Below, one piece after another: positions 7,626 to 14,899 of a DNA stretch of 64,000 bases (the first letter of the stretch is position 1; every line of letters starts with the position of its first letter). The notes beneath the pieces are model-generated. The model was not told the origin of the DNA, searched no databases, and saw nothing but the letters and a program-made list of their open reading frames with translations. The position numbers and the translations under genes were made by a program. Source of the DNA: Embleya scabrispora. GTDB taxonomy: Bacteria > Actinomycetota > Actinomycetes > Streptomycetales > Streptomycetaceae. The stretch covers positions 930,001 through 994,000 of the forward strand of contig NZ_MWQN01000003.1 of NCBI RefSeq assembly GCF_002024165.1, read 5' to 3'.

Positions 7626-8682
7626 CGCGCACCGCCGGAGCCGAGCGGAAACCACATGCCTTCGGGTGGGCCGCCGGGCCACCAGTAGTTGATCCGCCCG
7701 CCGCTGCGCAGGGCCGCCGCCTGCATGGCGGCGCGGCAGGAGCCGCACGGGTCGTACTGGCCGGTGATGTACATCCGCCGACCGGCCGTCAGCGGGGCCC
7801 GCGCCACCGCCTTGGCCTCGGTGTGGCTGTCCTGGTTGGCCCGGTTCAGTCCGCGTGCCGCACGCTGTTCGGGGGTGACGCCGCCGCTGCGCAGGGACTC
7901 GTTGTGCACGACGCGCCCGTTGGGGTCGAGCACACGGACCGTGGCCTCGTGCGGCGGGCGAGAGTCGCTCGCGTCGATCCGGGCGAGTTCGTCCTTCTGC
8001 TGCTGCGCCCGGCGGCGGTCCCGGACCTGCGCGGCCACCGGATCGTCGCTCAACGCACCGAGAACGTGGTCGGGTTGGCCCTCGTACAGCTCGCGCAACC
8101 GGTCGACGGCGGACGGGTCCTTCCGCGCCTCCTCGCGCAGCGCCTTGGCCCGGGCACGGACGTCCTTGACCAGTTGTCGCTTGGCGGCGAGGTCCGTCGT
8201 CTTGACGGATCCGCCCCCGGCCGGCCCGGCCCCGCCGTCGGCGGGCCGCCCCGCGGCGGCCTTCTCGGCGGTACTCTTCGTGCCCGTATCCTTCCCACCG
8301 GCCGCCTTCTTGGCGGGGGCCTTCTTCGTGGGGGCCTTGCCCGTCGCGGTGTCACCCGTCACGGTGTCGCCCGTGGTCTTCCCGCCGGTCGTCGGCTTGG
8401 CCGCGCCGGTGCTCTCGCCGATGCTCTTCGGGCCCGCGCCGGTCGTGCCCGTGCCTGTCGTTCCGGGGCTCTTCGCGCCGGCCTTCACCGCCGGGGCGGG
8501 CTCGGCAGGCGAGGGACCCACCGGGTTCGTGCCCGCCACGGGTGGGCCGGCCTCGGTGTCGGCGGGCCTGGTCTTCGGTTTGCCCGGCGACTTCCTGCCG
8601 GGTGCCTTCCTACCGCCTGTTGTCCCGCCCGACTTCGCGGCCGGCTCGGGCGCCGCGGGCGCGGTGGCGGGCCGCGTGGGGG
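7622..8682 (-). CDS. C-terminal part of eCIS effector: basic linker plus deaminase-like toxin domain (frameshifted from 8485-10134)
   Basis: About 353 residues in the frame -1 relative to the DUF4157 gene. First comes a 190-residue Lys/Ala/Pro/Thr/Gly-rich linker resembling histone H1 tails (KAPTKKAPAKKAAGGKDTG). Then a helical stretch, and a C-terminal domain with HTEAKAV (codon for H at 7825-7823) and YDPCGSCRAAM (7756-7724). H-x-E plus P-C-x-x-C is the zinc and catalytic signature of cytidine-deaminase-fold enzymes, including nucleic-acid deaminase toxins. There is no good start of its own: upstream of the C5 run (8682-8678) this frame looks non-coding. Restoring one C gives a single 837-residue protein. 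The subfamily and substrate are not established. Confidence 0.75.
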
Positions 8683-10134
8683 AGCCGAGGCGGGCGCGGC
8701 TGCGCGGGCCGGTACGGGCGGCGCCGCATCCGTCGGGTGGGGGGCTGCGGCCGGTTGCGGCCGCTTCGCGGGCGGCCCGCCGTGCTCCTCCGTCCCGGAA
8801 CCGCCGGGACCGCCCGGGGTCTTCGATCGCCGGTGGCTCGACGCGCGCAGCAAAATCTGGTGCAGCACCGCCGCCAACGCCCGCAACACCTCCTTGAGGT
8901 CCTTCCTCAGCACCTCGTCGCGGTCCGGACCCTGCGCGTTCTTCCAGTCGCCCCACAACTTGAGCACGGACGGAGCCGTCGCCAGGGTGGTCAGCGCGGC
9001 GTCGACGAGCAGCCCCGCCAGCCGCTTGCCCGCCGAGGAGGCGGCCAGTCCGGCTACGTTGAGGACGGCGCCGACGACCTGGATCCAGAACCGCGAGTCG
9101 GAGGGCCAGTGCTCCGGATCGGCGTTGATCGCGTCCAGGATCCCCTTCACGGAGGTCGCCACGCCCAACACCTTGAGTACCAGCGCAACCTCTTCCACGC
9201 CGGTGAACGCCAGTGCCGTCTGCAGGCCGAGCGAGGTGGCGATCTGCGCCAGTTCCCGCTCGGTGAACAGGCTGCCGTCGTCGATCGCGTGGCTGCCCGT
9301 GAGCCTGTCGTACTCCGCCTCGGCCCAGTTGCCCGCCGCCGTGACCTTGGGCGACAGCGCGGGCGCGCCGGTGAGCGGGTCGACCCAGCCCGACGCCTTG
9401 GCCCGTTCCCGGATGGCGTCCAGCACCGCGCCGCCGGTGACCACGTCGAACACGGTGTGGAGCGTCTTCTTGTCGTCGGCCGACAGGCCCAGCGCCGACG
9501 CGGCCTTGTCCACGCCGAGCCGCCCCACATCGTGCGCCGCGTAGTCCAGGCCGATCACGGTGTCCACCAGGCCGGTGACCTCGAGGCCGGTCCCCTCGGC
9601 GGTGCCCAGGGCGACCATGGCGTCGGAGCGGTTCCGCTGCTTGACCTCCGCGAGCCGGGCCTCGTCCTCCGGGTCGTTCTTCGGCGCCCGGGACACGCCC
9701 GGCGCGGTGCCGGCCGCGACCGGGGCGGACAGGCCGGCGGCGGCCCGGGCACCCGCCGTGTGCGCGGCGCCCTCGGCGGCGGTGCCCGAGGGGTGCACGC
9801 CCCGCGGTCCCGGCTGCGGGCCGCCGCGGCGCTGCTGCACCACGTGCGCGAGTTCGTGGCCGATCAGCGCCCGGCCCACCGTCGAGTGCGGGTCGTAGCG
9901 TCCGGGGCCGAACACGACGTGCCGACCGACCGCGTACGCCTTCGCGTCGAGGCGGTCGGCCGATGCCGCCGCGTCCGCGTCGGTGTGCACGACCACGTCG
10001 CCCAGGGACGTACCGAACGAACGCTCCATCGGACCGCGCAGCGCGGCGTCCAGCGGCCGGGCCCGTTCGGCCCGCGCCTCCAACTCGGCCGGCAGGTGCG
10101 CAGCGGTGCCCCCCGCCTTCATCGGCGCCGCCAT
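8485..10134 (-). CDS. DUF4157-domain eCIS effector, N-terminal part (frameshift at 8678-8682)
   Basis: ATG at 10134 overlaps the AAA ATPase stop (ATGA). Residues 40-101 form the DUF4157 domain with the zinc-protease-like HELAHVVQQ at 93-101, a domain known to be enriched in proteins from eCIS loci. Residues 150-440 are helical with hydrophobic segments (ALVLKVLGVATSVKGILDAI; IQVVGAVLNVAGLAASS) that could cross or insert in membranes. After about residue 484 the frame turns Arg/Pro-rich and non-coding in style until its stop at 8485. At that point the coding pattern moves to the other frame (deaminase fragment). I read this as one effector gene interrupted by a one-base slip in a C5 run. Confidence 0.85.
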   Translation of the reverse strand: MAAPMKAGGTAAHLPAELEARAERARPLDAALRGPMERSFGTSLGDVVVHTDADAAASADRLDAKAYAVGRHVVFGPGRYDPHSTVGRALIGHELAHVVQQRRGGPQPGPRGVHPSGTAAEGAAHTAGARAAAGLSAPVAAGTAPGVSRAPKNDPEDEARLAEVKQRNRSDAMVALGTAEGTGLEVTGLVDTVIGLDYAAHDVGRLGVDKAASALGLSADDKKTLHTVFDVVTGGAVLDAIRERAKASGWVDPLTGAPALSPKVTAAGNWAEAEYDRLTGSHAIDDGSLFTERELAQIATSLGLQTALAFTGVEEVALVLKVLGVATSVKGILDAINADPEHWPSDSRFWIQVVGAVLNVAGLAASSAGKRLAGLLVDAALTTLATAPSVLKLWGDWKNAQGPDRDEVLRKDLKEVLRALAAVLHQILLRASSHRRSKTPGGPGGSGTEEHGGPPAKRPQPAAAPHPTDAAPPVPARAAAPASAPPRGPPPRPRRPSRPRSRAGQQAVGRHPAGSRRANRRPGPPTPRPAHPWRARTRWVPRLPSPPRR

Positions 10135-12206
10135 CACCGCGCCCCGATCGTGGTGGGGGCCTGCGGGGACGGTCCGATCTTGTCGTATTCGCGCTCCATC
10201 GCCCGGAGTACCGCCGCCCGGTCCACCACGCGCCCCTCGGCAGCGGCCAGGTGGGCCGCCGCCACCGCGACGTTGTGGATGTGACCGCCGGAGAGCGGGT
10301 AGCGCTCGGCCAGTTCGCCCAGATCGACGTCCACGTCCCGGGGCAGTGCCGCCGGCCAGGCGCCCTGCCAGATCCGCCGCCGCTCGGCGGCCTCCGGGAA
10401 CGGGAAGTGCACGCAGTAGGTCAACCGGCGGATGAACGCGTCGTCCATGTGGTGCAGGAGGTTGGTGGCCAGCACCGCGAGCCCGTCGTGGTCCTCCAAC
10501 CGCTGAAGCAGATAGGCCACTTCGAGGTTGGCGTAGCGGTCGCGCGCGTCGTGCACCTCGCTGCGCTTGCCGAACAGCGCGTCGCACTCGTCGAACAGCA
10601 GCACGGCGTCGGTGCGCGCGGCGGCGGTGAAGACGGCGTCCAGGTTCTGTTCGGTCTCGCCGATGTACTTGGACACCACCGACGCCAGGTCCACCCGGTA
10701 CAGCGGCAGCCCGAGCCGACCCGCGACCAGGCGCGCGGCGAACGTCTTGCCGGTGCCGCTGGGTCCGGCGAACAGCACCGACACGCCGCGACCCGGGCCC
10801 GGCCGGTCGGCGAAGCCGGACGCGTCGAGCACCGTGCGATGGGCGGTCAGGTGCGCGCACACATCGCGCAGCCGCGCGCCGACGTCGTCCGGGACGATCA
10901 GCGCGGACCAGTCGTCGGAGGTGCCCAACCGGGTGGCGAGGCGGCCCAGTTCGCCTCCGGTGATCCGGGCGGCGACGTCGACGACCTCGGCCGCGGTGGT
11001 GCGCAGCGGCGCGCCCGGCTCGGCCCGACCGCGGGCCCGGGCGGCGACCGCGTCGAGGGTGTGCCGCAACTCCGGCCCGGCCAGGTGGGTCCAGCCGGCC
11101 GGCGGGTCGGCGCCGGGCGTGCTCGCGACCTCGACGCCGTGTGCGGCCAAGGCGGTGGCCAGGCCCCCGGGCACGCCGACCGCCCGGCGGACCGACAGCG
11201 CGGCCACCCGCTCGGCCGGCACGTGGGGCCCGGTGGGCGCGAGCGTGTCGGGGCCGCCGACCACGACGGCGTGGGTGAACCGCTCCCACACCGCGTCGGG
11301 CGGGCCGCCGGCGTGCGTGTCCACCACGAGGACGGCCTCGCGCAGCAGCGCCTCGGCGGCCAGACCGGGCAGCAGGGCCGGGTCGGCGAGCGCTTCGGGC
11401 CGCGCGGTCAGCACCCGCCGGCCGGCCCGCGCCGCGCTCCACCACGCGACGTCCAGGCAGGTCGCGGGCGGCGCGCCGGACAGGTGGGTGAGCGAGGGCG
11501 CGTCGCCGACGAGCCGGGCGACCAGCGCGGCGGCGGCGATCGGGTCGGGCGCGTCGACCGGCGCGTACGCGTCCACCGTCGCGAACGGCGCGAGCGCGTC
11601 GTCGAGTCGGCCGATCGCGAACAACCGGCGCAGCAGCACCGCCGAGGGCCGCACGGCGCCCGCGTAGGAGGGTCCGGAGCGCCCGCCGACCGGCTCCACC
11701 AGCCCGCACCGGAGCAGCGGACCGGCGGTGGACAGCCGTACCGCGACCGCCGCCCGGTCCTGCCCGGTCTCGCAGCACAGGCGGGCAAGCAGGTCGAGCG
11801 TCGGGTACGGCTGCCCGGAGTCGCGTTGCAGCCAGGCGATCACCCGGCCGTACGCCGGGTCGAGTTCGGGTGCGAGGATCAGCGCGAGCGCGGCGAGGTC
11901 GAACGGGTCGAAGCCGCGCCGGGCCAGCGGCAGCGCCAGGTGGGCGGGCAGCGGCGGCCCGGTGATCAGCACCGGCGCGGGCCGGGGCGCACCCGCCAGC
12001 GCCGCGCGCACCTCCTCGTGGGAGGGGTACAGGCGTTCCAGCGAACTCTCGTCCGATTCGGGCCCGTTGGCCTGCACCGCCCGGGCCAGCACGTCCGCGA
12101 TCCACCGCTCCAGGTCGGAGAGGTCGGTCAACACGGGTGCGCTCGAACCGATCGAGCCGGCGACGGCCATGCCGCGATCGTTGATCATCGGCCCGAAGCG
12201 CGTCAT
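10134..12206 (-). CDS. eCIS AAA+ ATPase (Afp15/Pvc15-like)
   Basis: A 690-residue ATPase found in nearly all eCIS loci. The AAA+ module is C-terminal: Walker A GPSGTGKT at about residue 477, YIGETEQNLDAVF, Walker B VLLFDECDALFGKR at about 533, and sensor/arginine-finger LEDHDGLAVLATN and RRLTYCVHFPFP. The N-terminal 400 residues are a variable winged-helix-like region. ATG 12206 was picked by position; ATGs at 12188 and 12170 are alternatives and none has a strong ribosome site. In related systems it aids particle assembly or effector loading; the mechanism is unknown. Confidence 0.9.
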   Translation of the reverse strand: MTRFGPMINDRGMAVAGSIGSSAPVLTDLSDLERWIADVLARAVQANGPESDESSLERLYPSHEEVRAALAGAPRPAPVLITGPPLPAHLALPLARRGFDPFDLAALALILAPELDPAYGRVIAWLQRDSGQPYPTLDLLARLCCETGQDRAAVAVRLSTAGPLLRCGLVEPVGGRSGPSYAGAVRPSAVLLRRLFAIGRLDDALAPFATVDAYAPVDAPDPIAAAALVARLVGDAPSLTHLSGAPPATCLDVAWWSAARAGRRVLTARPEALADPALLPGLAAEALLREAVLVVDTHAGGPPDAVWERFTHAVVVGGPDTLAPTGPHVPAERVAALSVRRAVGVPGGLATALAAHGVEVASTPGADPPAGWTHLAGPELRHTLDAVAARARGRAEPGAPLRTTAAEVVDVAARITGGELGRLATRLGTSDDWSALIVPDDVGARLRDVCAHLTAHRTVLDASGFADRPGPGRGVSVLFAGPSGTGKTFAARLVAGRLGLPLYRVDLASVVSKYIGETEQNLDAVFTAAARTDAVLLFDECDALFGKRSEVHDARDRYANLEVAYLLQRLEDHDGLAVLATNLLHHMDDAFIRRLTYCVHFPFPEAAERRRIWQGAWPAALPRDVDVDLGELAERYPLSGGHIHNVAVAAAHLAAAEGRVVDRAAVLRAMEREYDKIGPSPQAPTTIGAR

Positions 12207-12297
12207 CCACCCGCCGGTTCGATCTTTGCCGAGCGCGGAAGTAGACCTCCACCGCCGGTCGACTCGGCCGGCCTCCACCTCGGATGGAGAGCGTTGT

Positions 12298-12313
12298 CCA
12301 CCCGATCGGGTGG
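12298..12313. promoter_or_regulatory. Perfect 16-bp palindrome between the LuxR gene and the AAA ATPase gene
   Basis: CCACCCGATCGGGTGG is fully self-complementary and lies in the 132-base spacer between the regulator stop and the ATPase start. It could be a dimer binding site controlling the structural operon or a hairpin at the end of the regulator transcript. There is no T-tract. Confidence 0.5.
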
Positions 12314-12338
12314 GTCCGGCGCGCCCCCGGCGGCCCGG

Positions 12339-13145
12339 TTACCCGGCCGCGGGCCCGCCGCCGGCGGGTTGTTCGTGGTCCGGTGCCCGCCGGGTGCGCG
12401 GCGCGCGCGAGCCCCACACGGGTGGCGGTACGGCGCGCGGTGCGCCGAGCGCTCGATCCGGTGCGCCGTCGGCCTCCACCCGGGCGGGGCCGAGCGGTTC
12501 GCCGGCCGGTGTCGCCCGCAGCAGGCCGGCGGCGGCCTCACGGTGCGGGACGCGCAACTTCCGCAGTACGGCGTGCACATGGGTTTTGACCGTGGACAGG
12601 CCGATGGAAAGATCCCGGGCGATCTCGTGGTTGGTCCTGCCCTCGGCGATCAGAAACAGGATCTCCCGCTCGCGTGCGGTCAGCGTCTCGGGCAGCGCCG
12701 ACATGCGCTGCGCGGCGACGGTCGGGGACTGTACGCGTTGCAGCAGCAGTGCGGCGATCCGCGGGCTGCACGAGGCCTCGCCGCGCACGACGCCGATGAT
12801 CGCGGCGGCGGTCTGCGAGAGCGAGTATTCGCGGCCGATGAATCCGGCCACGCCCGCCTCGGCAGCGGTGATGACGTCGTCGCGGGACTCGTCCACGCCC
12901 ATCGCGATCAGGCGGGTCTCCGGCGTCCCGCGTCGGATCGCGCGGATCGCGGGAATGCTGTCCGGCGTGCTCAGGTCCAGCAGGAGTACGGAGGGGCGCA
13001 ACCGCCGCGCGCCGGCGACCGCCTCCGAGGCGGAGCCACCCGAGCCGACCAGCCGCAACGCGGGTTCGTCGGCGAGCGCCCGCACGGTGGCGTCGCGATA
13101 GATCCGAACCGGGGTGATCACGAGTACCTCGATCGCCACACTCAT
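12339..13145 (-). CDS. LuxR/NarL-type response regulator of the eCIS locus
   Basis: A 268-residue protein. The receiver-like domain (residues 6-125) has LLLDLSTPD where the phospho-acceptor Asp is expected. A LuxR helix-turn-helix follows (about 165-225) with LTAREREILFLIAEGRTNHE and STVKTHVHAVLRKL. The acidic pocket near residue 12 is degenerate (VITPVRIYRD), so phosphorylation may not operate. The C-terminal 50 residues are Pro/Arg-rich and probably disordered. ATG at 13145 preferred over an ATG 51 bases upstream. It heads the eCIS operon and is the probable activator. No sensor kinase is adjacent. Confidence 0.85.
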   Translation of the reverse strand: MSVAIEVLVITPVRIYRDATVRALADEPALRLVGSGGSASEAVAGARRLRPSVLLLDLSTPDSIPAIRAIRRGTPETRLIAMGVDESRDDVITAAEAGVAGFIGREYSLSQTAAAIIGVVRGEASCSPRIAALLLQRVQSPTVAAQRMSALPETLTAREREILFLIAEGRTNHEIARDLSIGLSTVKTHVHAVLRKLRVPHREAAAGLLRATPAGEPLGPARVEADGAPDRALGAPRAVPPPVWGSRAPRTRRAPDHEQPAGGGPAAG

Positions 13146-13658
13146 CGACTCTGCTCTACCCCCGCCACCGCAGACCACGACCCACCCGGCAAGCACACAT
13201 GGTAATCAATCAATCACGTGCGGCAATCAGCATGATGACTACCCACCCAAATCCCCCGGAACACACCGCACTCCACAGGGGAACCAGTCACCACCAGCCA
13301 TCCACCCGCCGTCCCGATCCGGCAACGGATCCGACGCCCACCGAGAGCCCTCACCCCCGCAACCCACACGGGAACAGCCACCACCGGCCATCCGCCCGCT
13401 ACCCCGGTCGGGCGGCAGAGCCACCTTCTCCACGACGGCCCTCAACGCCCGGAAGACGCACGGGAGCCACCCGCCCCCAGCGCCGGCATCCGGCATCATC
13501 CCGGCTGCGCGGGCGAGCCGATTCCCCACGCGCGTACCGCCCACCACCGGTCATCGGCGGGCCCGCCGCCCCGGCCGAGGCGCGCGCGAGCCGGCGCCGA
13601 CCGACGGCAAACCGCCGGCCGACACCGGCCCCGTCGAGCGCGGTCGAACCCGCGTCGT
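13146..13658. other. Gene-free region upstream of the eCIS regulator, with three imperfect repeats
   Basis: No convincing gene is seen in these 513 bases. Close to the regulator the minus strand is A/T-rich (GATTGATTGATTACCAT at 13216-13200), a likely promoter zone, next to CACGTG at 13215-13220. Three imperfect copies of a roughly 55-bp unit begin near 13273, 13364 and 13458 (period about 91-94 bp). An open frame on the minus strand crosses them, but its composition does not look like that of the neighbouring genes. Confidence 0.6.
13273..13512. repeat. Three imperfect ~55-bp direct repeats, period ~92 bp
   Basis: The shared core reads CACGGGAAC...CCACCACCGGCCATCCGCCC in the middle copy. 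The first copy is roughly 80 percent identical by eye and the third is more diverged. Spacing near 92 bp is a multiple of neither 3 nor the helical repeat to obvious effect. Origin and role are unknown. Confidence 0.5.
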
Positions 13659-13925
13659 TCAGGCGAGCGCGTGAACCGGCCGACTCGTCGACGACTCGAT
13701 CTCACCCGCCGCCTTGTCCAGCAGTTGCCGGGTCAGGTCGGTCAACGCCCGCGCCGCGGCGAGCTCTTCGCCGACCGCCGGCTGGTCCGGGTCGTCCGGA
13801 TACCGGCTGGCGTGCGCGTGCGAGCGCAGTTCCGTACCGTCGCGCAGGCGCAGGAGCGCCGCGGCCTCGGTCCGCTTCCCGTCCTCCTTGAACTCCATCT
13901 CTACGTGCCATCCCACGATCTGCAT
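13659..13925 (-). CDS. DUF1876 (dsRBD-like) domain protein
   Basis: An 88-residue protein MQIVGWHVEMEFKEDGKRTE...LRLRDGTELRSHAHASRYPDD, the pattern of the small actinobacterial DUF1876 family, which adopts a double-stranded-RNA-binding-like fold. ATG at 13925 has GGAGG eight bases upstream; an in-frame upstream ATG would add 20 unconserved residues. It is monocistronic between the eCIS regulator and the chaperone operon, reading the same way. Cellular role unknown; some relatives are stress or dormancy associated. Confidence 0.85.
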   Translation of the reverse strand: MQIVGWHVEMEFKEDGKRTEAAALLRLRDGTELRSHAHASRYPDDPDQPAVGEELAAARALTDLTRQLLDKAAGEIESSTSRPVHALA

Positions 13926-14078
13926 ACCTGTCGCCTCCAAGCCCCCGACTCCGTCGGTCCACTCCGTCGCCGCCGCCGCGTTCACCCCCTCTCCCAGGAT
14001 GGTTCAATCCACCACGAATCGGTAGTTTTACCGCAGTCGCTCACGCAGCCGACCCACCCGCTCACGCGGCCGGCCCGC

Positions 14079-14375
14079 TCATCGTTGCCGTAGAGCCGGA
14101 GTCGGGCGGATCTCGAACCCCACCAGCCCCTCCTCCGCCGGATCCTCGTCGTACACGTACACCCGGTCGACGACCGCGAGCGACGGCCCGCGCCCTGTCC
14201 ACGCGGTCATCCGCGCGACCTCGTCCGGCGCGCCCTCGAACACCGCCTCGACCGTGCCGTCCGGCAGATTCCGCACCCAGCCCGCGACACCGTGCCGCTC
14301 CGCGGTGCCGCGGCACGTGTCCCGGAAGTAGACGCCCTGCACGTCCCCCGATACGACCACCCGCCGGCGACTCAT
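14079..14375 (-). CDS. acyP: Acylphosphatase
   Basis: A 98-residue protein that hydrolyses acyl phosphates such as 1,3-bisphosphoglycerate or carbamoyl phosphate. It has the family signature [20 protein letters not shown] (catalytic Arg in YFR) and [17 protein letters not shown] (catalytic Asn in RNL). The ATG at 14375 overlaps the grpE stop. Being co-transcribed with dnaK and grpE is unusual for this enzyme. It could supply acetyl-phosphate control near a chaperone, or simply ride along. Confidence 0.93.
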   Translation of the reverse strand: MSRRRVVVSGDVQGVYFRDTCRGTAERHGVAGWVRNLPDGTVEAVFEGAPDEVARMTAWTGRGPSLAVVDRVYVYDEDPAEEGLVGFEIRPTPALRQR

Positions 14376-14899
14376 CGCGCACCCGCCGCCGACGGCCCGG
14401 TCACCGTCACCCGGGCCGGACGCAGCAGCCGGTCGCCCACCCGATACCCCGGCTCGTGCACGGTCGAGCAGATCGGCGGATCGACCCCGGCCACCACGCG
14501 CAACGCCAACGCGTCGTGCACGTACGGGTCGAACACGTCGCCCACCGCCCCGAACGCCCGCAGCCCCAGCGCCGCGAGGGTGTCCGCCAACGCGTCGACG
14601 ACACTCGCCACCCCCGGCGTGAGATCACCGGCGGCCCGCGCCCGGTCGAAGCCGTCGACCACCGGCAACAGCGGCGTGAGCACATTGACCAGCGCCGCCT
14701 CCCGCACGGCCAGCCGGTCCCGGCGCACGTGCCGGCGATAGCCGTCGTAGTCCGCCCGGAGCCGGCACAACTCGTCCACCCGCTCGGTCACCTGCTCACG
14801 CTGCGCCGCGATCTCGGCCAGCAGCGACGCCAGGATCGGCGACGGCGGCTGCCCGGACGGAACCGGCAGCAGTCCCGGGCCGGGGGAGATCCGGTTCAT
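14372..14899 (-). CDS. grpE: GrpE nucleotide exchange factor for DnaK
   Basis: A 175-residue GrpE with a coiled-coil N-terminal half ([20 protein letters not shown]) and the C-terminal beta domain with [20 protein letters not shown] and [20 protein letters not shown]. It overlaps dnaK by ATGA and acyP by ATGA, so the three are one operon. It is shorter and more diverged than a housekeeping GrpE, suggesting a paralogue dedicated to the adjacent DnaK. It releases ADP from DnaK in the cytoplasm. Confidence 0.92.
   Translation of the reverse strand: MNRISPGPGLLPVPSGQPPSPILASLLAEIAAQREQVTERVDELCRLRADYDGYRRHVRRDRLAVREAALVNVLTPLLPVVDGFDRARAAGDLTPGVASVVDALADTLAALGLRAFGAVGDVFDPYVHDALALRVVAGVDPPICSTVHEPGYRVGDRLLRPARVTVTGPSAAGAR

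Noticed and set aside
8485..8676. Arg/Pro-rich C-terminal tail of the DUF4157 frame as genuine protein
   Set aside because: Composition switches abruptly from neighbour-like coding to the Arg/Pro pattern of wrong-frame GC-rich DNA just where the other frame becomes coding-like.
8683..8956. Separate start for the deaminase gene at GTG 8956
   Set aside because: The first 90 residues of that frame look non-coding and overlap well-conserved DUF4157-protein sequence; no ribosome site was convincing.
13239..13547. Minus-strand open frame as a 102-residue protein
   Set aside because: It is created by the repeats, has no ribosome site and atypical composition; kept only as a repeat region.
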